From: an uncultured Oscillospiraceae bacterium
GTDB taxonomy: Bacteria; Bacillota; Clostridia; Oscillospirales; Ruminococcaceae
Assembly (NCBI GenBank): GCA_934444765.1
Contig: CAKSDC010000001.1
Coordinates: forward strand, 62,001-126,000
DNA: 64,000 nucleotides
Direction: 5' to 3'
Numbering within the stretch: the first letter of the stretch is position 1; the number at the start of each line of letters is the position of its first letter. The position numbers were made by a program, and so were the translations under genes. The notes beneath the pieces were generated by a model. That model saw nothing but the letters and a program-made list of their open reading frames with translations. It had not been told where the DNA came from and ran no database searches. Shown one piece after another: positions 8,528-15,981 of the stretch.

Positions 8528-9817
8528 CTATATTTTTTTATATATACTCTTTAGGGTGTCGTCTAATAGAGTTTTTTCGTCTGTAGTAGGATTAGTATTA
8601 TTATATCTTATAGATAGGTAGGCATCTTTTAGTTGGGAATTTAGTACGTTATTGCATTTATTAGATACGTCTGTAACGGTATCATAGGAGTATATGCTAT
8701 ATCCTAAAATTTCTAAACCACACAGAAGAGTATCATATCCGAAAATATAAGTATTAGTGTTACACTCCATAGTAAGATATTCTTTATAACACTTTTTGAA
8801 CTTCTTTTTTTTATATAACAGACTATCTTTAGTTACGTCTTCCACATGGTCAACATAGCCATACTTAGAGGCTGTATCGTTAGAAGTATCATTAGATACG
8901 GTACTAAAAGAACGTTTCAACTTAGTTTTAAAGTATTGATTAATTTCCCTTAGCTTGTATAGTATATCGTTGCGATAGTAGTATATCAACCATATTAAAA
9001 AGATAGTTCCTACTATTAGAGTTATATCCTGAACTAAAGAACCTTCTTGTTGTACTTGGTACGGTTGCCAATCTTTAGGAGTATCTTCTTCAGGAGTTTC
9101 TATAGGAGTATCCTTTTTTAAGTAGTAAGATATTACTTTTCCTAAGTAGACTATTCCTTTTAGTATCGATATTAGTATATTATATAGAGCGTCACCTAAA
9201 GGATTAGCCAACGCTATTATAGGAGTTATCAGCAAGAACAGTATCAATACTATCTTTAAGTTATACTTAAAAAGTCCTTTTGGAATGCTATCCATATTTT
9301 GAGTTCTTCTGTGGATTATCGAAACCAGTCTGTTTTGATTTATAGTTACTATATAACACAGACAGAACAGACTATATACTATACCTATTATGGTTCTATT
9401 TACAGATACTTCCGCTTGAAAACCTATTAACATACTAAGCAGATACACAAAGCTAACCGATACGAATATATATTGATTTCCACTATCTATTAAACGGTTT
9501 CCAGTAACGAATACTCTATATACTATATACGATAGTATTATACATACTATAACGGTTGTCATCTTTTTTGTGACTATATAGCTTAGTATTCCAAATAGTA
9601 CTCCGTTAGTTAGTGTTATTAGATAGTGTAATAACGTCTTGTTTTTTTTAACGTATATCTTGCATAGGTACGCTAATAGAGTATTGATAATCGCTTGTAC
9701 ACTCTGTAGGACTAAATACAGTATAGTAATACCGTCCCCAACGTGACTACTACTAAGTAGTAGATACTCTATAGGAAACAGTATTAAGACTAACATTATA
9801 GATATTAAGTACTTCAT
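8528..9817 (-). CDS. Polytopic membrane protein downstream of DUF58 gene, unknown function
   Basis: 429 residues. The first two thirds have many hydrophobic segments (about residues 5-20, 25-50, 60-80, 100-125, 140-155, 187-240), with a TM helix near 268-285 after a Pro/Asp-rich outside loop. The C-terminal 140 residues are soluble, charged and probably cytoplasmic. In many Firmicutes a gene in this position, next to DUF58, encodes a transglutaminase-like or DUF4129-like membrane protein; I see no Cys-His-Asp transglutaminase triad, and the C-terminal part is at most DUF4129-like. The start lies 5 bp after the DUF58 stop, so the two are translationally linked. Function unknown. Confidence 0.75.
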   Translation of the reverse strand: MKYLISIMLVLILFPIEYLLLSSSHVGDGITILYLVLQSVQAIINTLLAYLCKIYVKKNKTLLHYLITLTNGVLFGILSYIVTKKMTTVIVCIILSYIVYRVFVTGNRLIDSGNQYIFVSVSFVYLLSMLIGFQAEVSVNRTIIGIVYSLFCLCYIVTINQNRLVSIIHRRTQNMDSIPKGLFKYNLKIVLILFLLITPIIALANPLGDALYNILISILKGIVYLGKVISYYLKKDTPIETPEEDTPKDWQPYQVQQEGSLVQDITLIVGTIFLIWLIYYYRNDILYKLREINQYFKTKLKRSFSTVSNDTSNDTASKYGYVDHVEDVTKDSLLYKKKKFKKCYKEYLTMECNTNTYIFGYDTLLCGLEILGYSIYSYDTVTDVSNKCNNVLNSQLKDAYLSIRYNNTNPTTDEKTLLDDTLKSIYKKI

Positions 9818-9822
9818 AACCG

Positions 9823-10791
9823 TTACAACCTCGTGAATATTACTTTAGTATCTTTAGGAAAACTTACTCTTTTATTATTTAGTGGAGTTACTACTATCAT
9901 AGAACCGTTTCGATTAGACTTAACGGTTAGCGTCTTAGGGGTTAGCGTTATAGTGGAACATAGTCTTTTTATATTCAAAGCGTGTTCTTTTCCGAATGCA
10001 CTCTTACTACTTGCACTACAGTTACTACTGAACTTTATCGGAATATTACTTCTTGATAGCTTACAAGCAATACTACAAGCTATAGTTAGAGTCTTTTCTG
10101 CTAAAGTTTCTTCACAACGTTCTTGAATATACATATATACTTCAATATAGGGTTCATAAGAGTAGCCATTTTTCACTACCATTAAGTCGTTGGACTTTGC
10201 GGAACTCTTCCAATGTATTCTGTTAAGAGGTTCTTTGCCAGTATACTCTCTTATACCGTTTACTATAAAAGGGTCGGTTATTAGACCATGTTGAGTTTCA
10301 AAGTCACTCGTGACGTTTAGTATATGCTGTTCTATCTCTGGTGTAGAAACTTCTAACGGTAACACCGTAATAGTAGCCGATATATTAGGTATAGGTTTAG
10401 AAGTTTCGTTCATGCCCAGTAAGTCGCAAGCAGATAGTACCACGTTTTCGATAGAATATACTCCTCTTTTAGTAGTGGATATCTTCCATTGACGTGTAAC
10501 AGACTTATTTCCCGAAACGGCATAACAACTTGAAACAAATCTTGAACTGTACGTTACGGCTGAACATTCTTCTGAAAAGGATAGGTATTTTGAAGTGGTG
10601 AGTTCTGCTTTAATCCATGGTATGGGTAGATACTTACCGTTGTACAGAGTTTCAGTGAACGTTATGGGTTCACCTACGTGTACTTCTGTACTGTCGAAGT
10701 TGCACGTATACGATACGTTATCGAATACGTGTTTAGTATACACTTTAGCTTGTGATACTATTAGTATGCTTACTATTATTACTATTATCAA
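9823..10791 (-). CDS. DUF58 domain membrane protein
   Basis: About 322 residues: an N-terminal membrane helix (residues 1-18), an exposed immunoglobulin-like region (VHVGEPITFTETLYNGKYLP), and the DUF58 signature NRIHWKSSAKSNDLMVVKNG near residue 190. DUF58 proteins are usually coded with a MoxR ATPase and a transglutaminase-like protein and are linked to envelope or complex assembly. No MoxR gene is visible here. The start is unclear: the nearest standard codon is TTG 10791, 18 nt from AGGTGG, while an in-frame ATT at 10800 has ideal ribosome-site spacing. The domain call is firm; the start is not. Confidence 0.82.
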   Translation of the reverse strand: MIIVIIVSILIVSQAKVYTKHVFDNVSYTCNFDSTEVHVGEPITFTETLYNGKYLPIPWIKAELTTSKYLSFSEECSAVTYSSRFVSSCYAVSGNKSVTRQWKISTTKRGVYSIENVVLSACDLLGMNETSKPIPNISATITVLPLEVSTPEIEQHILNVTSDFETQHGLITDPFIVNGIREYTGKEPLNRIHWKSSAKSNDLMVVKNGYSYEPYIEVYMYIQERCEETLAEKTLTIACSIACKLSRSNIPIKFSSNCSASSKSAFGKEHALNIKRLCSTITLTPKTLTVKSNRNGSMIVVTPLNNKRVSFPKDTKVIFTRL

Positions 10792-10824
10792 TACGTTAAT
10801 CGTTGCTCACCACCTAATGCCATG

Positions 10825-11385
10825 CTACTCTAAAGATGAAGTCTTCTTGTTATATATCCACTTTACTATATAGTAAGAGGCTATAGCTGAAGATATACCT
10901 ACTATCATGCCCACTAATACGTCGGTTGGATAGTGTACGCCTACATACATTCGTGAAAATCCCATCATAATAGCCAGTATCAAAAATATAAAAGAGTACT
11001 TTTTATTCAACGTTAAGAACGTAGCCATTCCACCAGCAAACCATATAGTGGAGTGTCCAGATGGAAAAGAATAGTCTTTCGGATAGGATATTAGAGCTTG
11101 CAAACCTTCTACAGCGTAGAACGGTCTTGTACGAGCCACTAAACCTTTTAATATCAAGTTAGTTACTATAAATCCTAACAGTAAGGATATTGTTACTGTA
11201 ACGCCTACTCTTCTTGACTTTTTGAAGCATAGTAGTACTATGGCTACTATCACCCAAAGTATACCCATATCTCCAAGATGTGTATAAAATATCCAAAATG
11301 GATTGGCTACGTCCGTTCTTATGTGTTCCTGAATGTATAAAAGAATGTTACTATCAAAACTTTGAACTTTTTCTAACATATTCAT
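10825..11385 (-). CDS. PAP2-family membrane phosphatase
   Basis: 186 residues with about five membrane helices and all three PAP2 motifs in order: KGLVARTRP (K-x6-RP), PSGHS, and SRMYVGVHYPTDVLVG (SR-x5-H-x3-D). Such enzymes remove phosphate from undecaprenyl pyrophosphate or other lipid phosphates on the outer face of the membrane, so recycling of the wall lipid carrier is the likely job. The ATG at 11385 has AAGGTG 6 nt upstream; a GTG three codons earlier lies inside that ribosome site and is unlikely. It lies 27 bp downstream of dacA. The exact substrate cannot be inferred. Confidence 0.9.
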   Translation of the reverse strand: MNMLEKVQSFDSNILLYIQEHIRTDVANPFWIFYTHLGDMGILWVIVAIVLLCFKKSRRVGVTVTISLLLGFIVTNLILKGLVARTRPFYAVEGLQALISYPKDYSFPSGHSTIWFAGGMATFLTLNKKYSFIFLILAIMMGFSRMYVGVHYPTDVLVGMIVGISSAIASYYIVKWIYNKKTSSLE

Positions 11386-11412
11386 ATATAACACCTTGCT
11401 TTTAGATGATAT

Positions 11413-12648
11413 TTAAAATCCTATGGCATTGCCATTAGAGTTAGTACCTTGTGGTACAGTAGATACTGCACTTCCATTAGTATCGGTTACTATAGGAGCG
11501 GTAGTTACTGTAGTATCGTCAGGGTTGGTAGTTTCGTACCACTGATTTCCGATTTTTATAGCAGAAGGATTTACTATCATATTTAGTAAGTTTATAGTGT
11601 CATAGTTTCTAAGAATGTAACTATCTGCTTTCATTATTACGATATATAGTTCCATGCCGTTTATGTTAGAGGTTATAGCCACACAGTGTCCAGCGTCGTC
11701 GTGAAATCCAGTCTTTAGGCCGTTTACCCCTGCATAGTAGAACGTTCCGTTAGGGTCTAATAGTCTGTTGGAGTTCACCCAAGTATAGTTTTGACCACTT
11801 GCCACTTTGCATTCGTAAGTATAAGTAGAGGCTATTTTCTTAATGAGTTCAAAGTTTTGAGAGTATACTAATAACTTCATCATATCTTTAGCGGTTACAT
11901 AGTGGTTGGCATCGTGGAAACCGTCGGGAACTACGAAGTGACTATCTTTCATACCTATTTTTTGAGCCGTTTCGTTCATAAGAGTGGCAAAGTATTTAAT
12001 CGCTTCTTCATCGGTCATGGACTTCCCCGATACTCTTTTAGCTACGTTTACTGCTATAGTGTAGGCTACGTCATTACCAGAAGGTAACATCAAACCGTAT
12101 AGTAGGTCGTTAAGGGTAATCTTTTCGCCTTGCTGAATGTATGCTAAACTACTACCGGCAGGCACTAAAGATAGTTCCGTACCTACTGTGAATACTGTAT
12201 CAGGAGAGATGTTCTCTAAAGCCACTACGGCTGTTAGTATCTTGGTAGTACTTGCAGGATAACACTTAGTATCCGCACCCTTTTGATAGACTATCTCTTT
12301 AGTAGTTTGGTTAATCATGTATACGTACTGACCGTTTATATCCTGTGGGTTTAGATACTTATAATAACTTTCGTTTATAGTGTAGTTGCTTTCGTCGAAT
12401 ACTGTCATTACGTTTTCTTGAGGCATAGTGTCAACAGATACTTCATCGGTTAATAGTTTAGCCTCTATGGGAGAGTAAGGCTCTGACTTATGATTGGATA
12501 CTATAGTAGTATTAGTACTTTCAGTTTCGTTGGTTCTATTTAGAACTAAGTATACAGTAACTACTATTAGTATCAATAAGAGTACTAACGTTATAATAGT
12601 ATTGGTTATATTAGTAACGTTAGGTTTTCTTTTAGAATTGTTATTCAC
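11413..12648 (-). CDS. dacA: D-alanyl-D-alanine carboxypeptidase (peptidase S11, DacA/PBP5 type)
   Basis: 411 residues. One N-terminal membrane anchor (about 15-35), then the serine-peptidase motifs PASTTKILTA (SxxK with the catalytic Ser), SGND (SxN) and NGLKTGFH (KTG). It trims the terminal D-Ala of peptidoglycan pentapeptides outside the membrane. The usual C-terminal beta domain of PBP5 seems absent, replaced by a Thr/Asn-rich tail. The start is GTG 12648 with GAAAGGATT upstream. It shares an operon with NADAR, CPBP, PAP2 and asnB genes. Subfamily naming (dacA, dacF or similar) is uncertain. Confidence 0.9.
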   Translation of the reverse strand: MNNNSKRKPNVTNITNTIITLVLLLILIVVTVYLVLNRTNETESTNTTIVSNHKSEPYSPIEAKLLTDEVSVDTMPQENVMTVFDESNYTINESYYKYLNPQDINGQYVYMINQTTKEIVYQKGADTKCYPASTTKILTAVVALENISPDTVFTVGTELSLVPAGSSLAYIQQGEKITLNDLLYGLMLPSGNDVAYTIAVNVAKRVSGKSMTDEEAIKYFATLMNETAQKIGMKDSHFVVPDGFHDANHYVTAKDMMKLLVYSQNFELIKKIASTYTYECKVASGQNYTWVNSNRLLDPNGTFYYAGVNGLKTGFHDDAGHCVAITSNINGMELYIVIMKADSYILRNYDTINLLNMIVNPSAIKIGNQWYETTNPDDTTVTTAPIVTDTNGSAVSTVPQGTNSNGNAIGF

Positions 12649-12689
12649 TACAAAAATCCTTTCAGGTAAAATATGTTATATAGCGATAG

Positions 12690-13241
12690 TTAATATTCTC
12701 TTATGGTGTCACGAACTTCCATTAGTGCGAAACCGAGCAAGTTTAATCCTTTCCAAGTGTTAGGATTAGTTACACCGTTAGAATATCTATTACAACCTAT
12801 ACCCCAGATAGTATCATATGGACTTGCTTCTACTAATACTCTATAGTTAGTGCTTAGTAGATACTCTTTAAGAGGCTCGTTTTGTGAAAACTTTGCTAAG
12901 TTACCTTTTAATACTATATCGTATCTATTGCTTTCCCAAACTGCCTCATTGAAGTTTTTAACCTTTCTGCCTAACTGTTTATACTCTTTAGGGTGGTTAG
13001 ATTGCATTATCTTATCGTAAGTTTCAACGTCTTTGAACAGCATAGCCTTTTGTGACATCATGTACTGTTCAGCAGTGGAATACTTAACGTCGTCTACGAT
13101 AAAAGAACAGTCATACCATTGACTTAAACACTCTTGAAGTACTACACCTTCTGCTTTGGGTTGATGTCCCCAAAAGAAGATATACTTTAACACTTCACCT
13201 TTATTGTATCTGTCCACTATATCTTTAATAGAATACTTCAT
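12690..13241 (-). CDS. NADAR family N-glycosidase-like protein
   Basis: 183 residues. Motifs KYIFFWGHQP, TAEQYMMSQKAMLF, KEYKQLGRKVKNFNE, KFSQNEPLKEYLLST and PYDTIWGIGC match the NADAR (YbiA/DUF1768) family. Members hydrolyse riboflavin-biosynthesis intermediates or ADP-ribosylated guanine, and many are linked to NAD or ADP-ribose metabolism. The ATG has AAGGGGGT upstream. It is embedded between a CPBP protease and dacA with only 10 and 41 bp gaps, an unusual setting. Soluble and cytoplasmic. Substrate unknown here. Confidence 0.87.
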   Translation of the reverse strand: MKYSIKDIVDRYNKGEVLKYIFFWGHQPKAEGVVLQECLSQWYDCSFIVDDVKYSTAEQYMMSQKAMLFKDVETYDKIMQSNHPKEYKQLGRKVKNFNEAVWESNRYDIVLKGNLAKFSQNEPLKEYLLSTNYRVLVEASPYDTIWGIGCNRYSNGVTNPNTWKGLNLLGFALMEVRDTIREY

Positions 13242-13251
13242 AGTTACCCCC

Positions 13252-14355
13252 TTACACCATAAGTGCCATTATAAAAGTTGCAATGTACATTGCTATTACT
13301 ATTAATATTCCTATAGAGGTTAAGAATAAAGGTAGAGTTCTTGTGCGTTGGTGTGTGTTTTGAGTAGGAAGTTTAAATAGTTTAGTTCTGATATTAATAA
13401 TTAACGTTACTACGCCTACTATTATCATAAGAATATAGAAGCCGTTCTGTACGCAAGCAGATACTACATCGTTTGAATATGGTATCATCTCTAAAACGGT
13501 AGGTGCAAGGTTCATAAAAAAGTGAATTACTATAGTAGGTAGTATAGAGTTGTACTTAGTGGCAACCATTCCTAATAGTATGCCTAATACGGTAGCTACT
13601 ATGAACTGTGAAACGTTTCCGTGTAGCAGTCCGAATAGTACTGCTGAGGCTACTATTCCAAAACGCTGACTTACTGTAGATAGTCCACGTAATACAACGC
13701 CTCTAAATACCATTTCTTCCGTTATAGGAGCTATTATACACGTGTATAGTATAGTGGATACGCACATAGGTATACTGGTATAGTCTATATTATCAAGTAT
13801 GGTATCAGGCATTAGGTTCACACCGATATAAGAAAACAACGTTAGCAACAACGTTACTATTATAGAACACGCTCCTTGAAAACACCAACCAGTAGTTACA
13901 TACTTAGTCAAGTCTTTAGACTTGATATCAGGTTTACTGAACACTTCTGTTATGGGAATATTTAACATATAACACCCTAATAAGAATGTGGATACGTTAG
14001 CTATTAAGTATGATATTCCGCTTACGCTCATACTTAAAGCACCGCTATCACCCATAACGTTGCCACTTGCTACGGATACTATAAGGCTTAGCATTACTGC
14101 CAATATATTTGATACCACTGTATGGAATATTAAAGTATATCCTACCTTGTTATATCTGCTTCTAATGTTCTTTTTTTCAAAAGAAGAAGGTTCTTTGGGA
14201 ATTACACAACCGCTAACCGATATTTGCGGAACTATCTTTCGGTAGTCTTGATTAAACTGTCTGTTTTCGGTGTCGTTATTAAAAGGATTAAACCTATCAG
14301 GGATAGTTTGGATATAGTCAAAGTCTTCACGTTTAGAGTATACGCTATCAGTCAT
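13252..14355 (-). CDS. CPBP (CAAX-type) intramembrane metalloprotease
   Basis: 367 residues. A soluble N-terminal tail of about 75 residues precedes around eight membrane helices. The family motifs are ITEEMVFRGVVLRGL (EExxxR), SAVLFGLLHGN (FxxxH) and IHFFMNL, which form the metal-dependent active site inside the membrane. Bacterial CPBP proteins process prenylated or unrelated membrane proteins, and some act in bacteriocin immunity. I chose ATG 14355 because AAAGGCGG lies about 10 nt upstream; the longer frame starts with TTG inside that ribosome site. First gene of the envelope operon, behind the promoter at 14392-14420. Confidence 0.87.
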   Translation of the reverse strand: MTDSVYSKREDFDYIQTIPDRFNPFNNDTENRQFNQDYRKIVPQISVSGCVIPKEPSSFEKKNIRSRYNKVGYTLIFHTVVSNILAVMLSLIVSVASGNVMGDSGALSMSVSGISYLIANVSTFLLGCYMLNIPITEVFSKPDIKSKDLTKYVTTGWCFQGACSIIVTLLLTLFSYIGVNLMPDTILDNIDYTSIPMCVSTILYTCIIAPITEEMVFRGVVLRGLSTVSQRFGIVASAVLFGLLHGNVSQFIVATVLGILLGMVATKYNSILPTIVIHFFMNLAPTVLEMIPYSNDVVSACVQNGFYILMIIVGVVTLIINIRTKLFKLPTQNTHQRTRTLPLFLTSIGILIVIAMYIATFIMALMV

Positions 14356-14391
14356 AGTATAAGTACCGCCTTTCAAAAGATTAATAATACT

Positions 14392-14420
14392 ATTATACTA
14401 CATAAAGTGATTAAGGTCAA
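14392..14420 (-). promoter_or_regulatory. Sigma-A promoter of the CPBP-to-asnB envelope operon
   Basis: Minus strand TTGACC (14415-14420) and TATAAT (14392-14397), 17-bp spacer. It would start transcription near 14385, 30 nt before the CPBP start codon. I found no other clear promoter inside the following 7.7 kb. Confidence 0.75.
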
Positions 14421-14862
14421 ACTGTTTTATAAAGTTAGTCGTAATAGTATCCGTTACATAGCAAGATGTACCGTGCAAAATAATACATGGTAGTATATTC
14501 CATATAAACATATTAGTCAGTTTTTCTATATTAATTCTAAAATTTTTGTGAAAATAGACTGCTAAATATCGTTTGTGCATTTTGACGACTATTCTAAAAG
14601 TTAGTGTGGAAAATGGAATGTTTAATGGATATTTTTGTAAAAAATATCAGTCTAAAACGGTCAAAACGACGTAAAAACCCCAAAATTATGGTAATAATAT
14701 ATTTAAAGTGCCATATAACTACTATTGGAAACTACACATTCACGTGATTTGTCGGTTTATAGATATAGTTTAAACTACCAAATTAGTTATTGTGCAATAT
14801 GCCAATAATAACGTTTTAAATATGTTGCATATTAGAATATTCACTGAACTTTAAAAAAGCTA
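14421..14862. other. Gene-free AT-rich spacer between divergent transcription units
   Basis: About 440 bp of very AT-rich sequence between the CPBP promoter and the pilin promoter. Short frames here have no ribosome site and unlikely composition. I see no repeat or RNA gene. It may hold curved DNA or operators, but nothing specific is supported. Confidence 0.5.
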
Positions 14863-14891
14863 TTGACATTTTTCTAAAATGTTGATATAAT
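14863..14891 (+). promoter_or_regulatory. Consensus sigma-A promoter of the pilin gene
   Basis: Perfect TTGACA (14863-14868) and TATAAT (14886-14891) with 17-bp spacer. The predicted start near 14899 leaves a leader of about 145 nt before the pilin ATG. Confidence 0.85.
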
Positions 14892-14910
14892 ACTATCATA
14901 GAAAACGGAA

Positions 14911-14994
14911 ACACCCTATAGAGTATCTTAACTACGACGTCTAATTAAGAGTATTAAGGGTGTATCAAAGGTGAAGTTGCACGTTAAGACTTCA
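14911..14994 (+). promoter_or_regulatory. Structured 5' leader of the pilin mRNA (candidate cis-regulatory RNA)
   Basis: Two hairpins are visible. ACACCCT (14911-14917) pairs with AGGGTGT (14957-14963), closing an inner stem TCTTAA/TTAAGA (14926-14931 with 14945-14950). TGAAGT (14972-14977) pairs with ACTTCA (14989-14994). The region lies between the promoter and the AGGAGG ribosome site. It does not match the c-di-GMP-I or -II aptamer as I remember them. It could be a novel element or simply an mRNA-stabilising leader. Confidence 0.5.
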
Positions 14995-15044
14995 TTGAAC
15001 TTTTAAAAATAATATGTTGTTACATATAATAGGAGGAATTTTTT

Positions 15045-15485
15045 ATGAAAAAGAAGACAGTTAAGGGCTTTACCCTTGTTGAACTTATCGTAGTTATTGC
15101 TATCATCGGTGTATTGGCTGCTATATTAGTACCTTCACTATCTGGTTACGTTAGAAAGTCTAAGCTACAATCTGCTAACGCTAACGCTAAGACTGCTTAT
15201 GAAGCTGTAGCTACTTATATTACAGATAAAATTACTGCTGGTGATACAGTAACTACTGGTGGTACTACAGTTGATGCTACTCAAGATGGTAGTGATTTAC
15301 AACATACTGTATACTTAGCATTAAAGGATAACGGTTCTGGTGCTGGTGAAGTATTCGTTGATATTGCTACTGATATGTCACTTAACGGTGTACAATGGCA
15401 TGCAAGTTCTACTGATACTTTAGTAGGTCAATATCCAAACCCTGCTACAGTTGATAGCATGAGGACTTTTGGTACTATTTCATAA
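15045..15485 (+). CDS. Type IV pilin-like protein with class III/prepilin signal
   Basis: 146 residues. The N-terminus is MKKKTVKG followed by FTLVELIVVIAIIGVLAAIL, a classic prepilin: short basic leader, Gly before the cleavage site, Phe+1, Glu+5, and a long hydrophobic helix. The remaining 110 residues are small-residue rich (Ala, Thr, Gly), without cysteines. It would be cleaved and methylated by a prepilin peptidase and assembled into a pilus or pseudopilus on the surface. No pilB, pilC or pilD genes are near, so it is an orphan. The strong promoter, ideal AGGAGG site and isolated terminator suggest high expression. Pilins of cellulolytic ruminococci can mediate adhesion to cellulose. Confidence 0.9.
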   Translation: MKKKTVKGFTLVELIVVIAIIGVLAAILVPSLSGYVRKSKLQSANANAKTAYEAVATYITDKITAGDTVTTGGTTVDATQDGSDLQHTVYLALKDNGSGAGEVFVDIATDMSLNGVQWHASSTDTLVGQYPNPATVDSMRTFGTIS

Positions 15486-15531
15486 CTTTGAATATACTCT
15501 AACATGAATGTTAAATTATAAATAGTTTGCA

Positions 15532-15559
15532 AAGCCCTATGGTTCACGCCGTAGGGCTT
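15532..15559 (+). terminator. Hairpin downstream of the pilin gene
   Basis: An 11-bp stem, AAGCCCTATGG (15532-15542) with CCGTAGGGCTT (15549-15559) and one T-G pair, loop of 6. There is no strong T-run, so it may be a terminator or a 3' stabiliser. Confidence 0.6.
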
Positions 15560-15605
15560 ATGTTATATACTTAATAGTATTAAGCAAATACCTTAATATG
15601 TAACC

Positions 15606-15634
15606 TTGACATACCCTAAACTATGTACTATACT
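15606..15634 (+). promoter_or_regulatory. Sigma-A promoter of the 54-aa gene
   Basis: TTGACA (15606-15611) and TATACT (15629-15634) with 17-bp spacer, about 40 nt before the ATG at 15681. Confidence 0.75.
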
Positions 15635-15680
15635 ATAGGTAACCGTATACTTAACACTTAGAAAGTGAGGTACTACTACT

Positions 15681-15845
15681 ATGAAAGATATTGAAAAAGA
15701 TAAGGACAAAAAGGTAGACGATACTAAACCACAAGGCTCTACCCGTTTTGATAGTCAGTACGACGCACCTCAAAGTTGGGCTGAAGAGGCTAAAGAAGAC
15801 CTTGAAACTTGGATAGAAGAACAGGGTATCTACATTAGACAGTAG
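15681..15845 (+). CDS. 54-residue acidic, charged protein of unknown function
   Basis: The frame from ATG 15681 to TAG 15843-15845 encodes 54 residues: a Lys/Asp-rich head (KDIEKDKDKKVDD), then STRFDSQYDAPQSWAEEA and a C-terminal amphipathic stretch LETWIEEQGIYIRQ. No signal peptide or membrane helix. Support for being real: its own consensus promoter, a GTGAGG ribosome site 12 nt upstream, codon use like its neighbours, and a 16-bp hairpin right after the stop. I do not recognise the family. It is probably a cytosolic small protein. Confidence 0.65.
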   Translation: MKDIEKDKDKKVDDTKPQGSTRFDSQYDAPQSWAEEAKEDLETWIEEQGIYIRQ

Positions 15846-15864
15846 TCATACTAATACTATACTA

Positions 15865-15900
15865 TTATAGCCACTTGGAATATATTCTAAGTGGCTATAA
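15865..15900 (+). terminator. Long perfect hairpin after the 54-aa gene
   Basis: TTATAGCCACTT (15865-15876) pairs fully with AAGTGGCTATAA (15889-15900), extended by four more pairs around a TATA loop. There is no T-run, so the assignment as terminator rests on position. Confidence 0.6.
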
Positions 15901-15981
15901 CTATGTAACACTTTAGGTACTATGTATCTATAATAGTAATAGACGGATATTTCCGTACTATGTGTAACTTTGGAGAGTATT

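Noticed and set aside
9833..10126. 97-aa plus frame inside the DUF58 gene, and many similar opposite-strand frames (for example 16212-16571, 61735-62550)
   Set aside because: Shadows of well-supported genes on the other strand; no own ribosome sites or domains.
14398..14580. 60-aa minus frame and overlapping plus frame (14224-14493)
   Set aside because: Very AT-rich, no ribosome site, and the minus frame overlaps the CPBP promoter.
14911..14994. c-di-GMP riboswitch before the pilin
   Set aside because: The conserved cores of class I and class II aptamers are not present as far as I can recall them; kept only as an unclassified structured leader.
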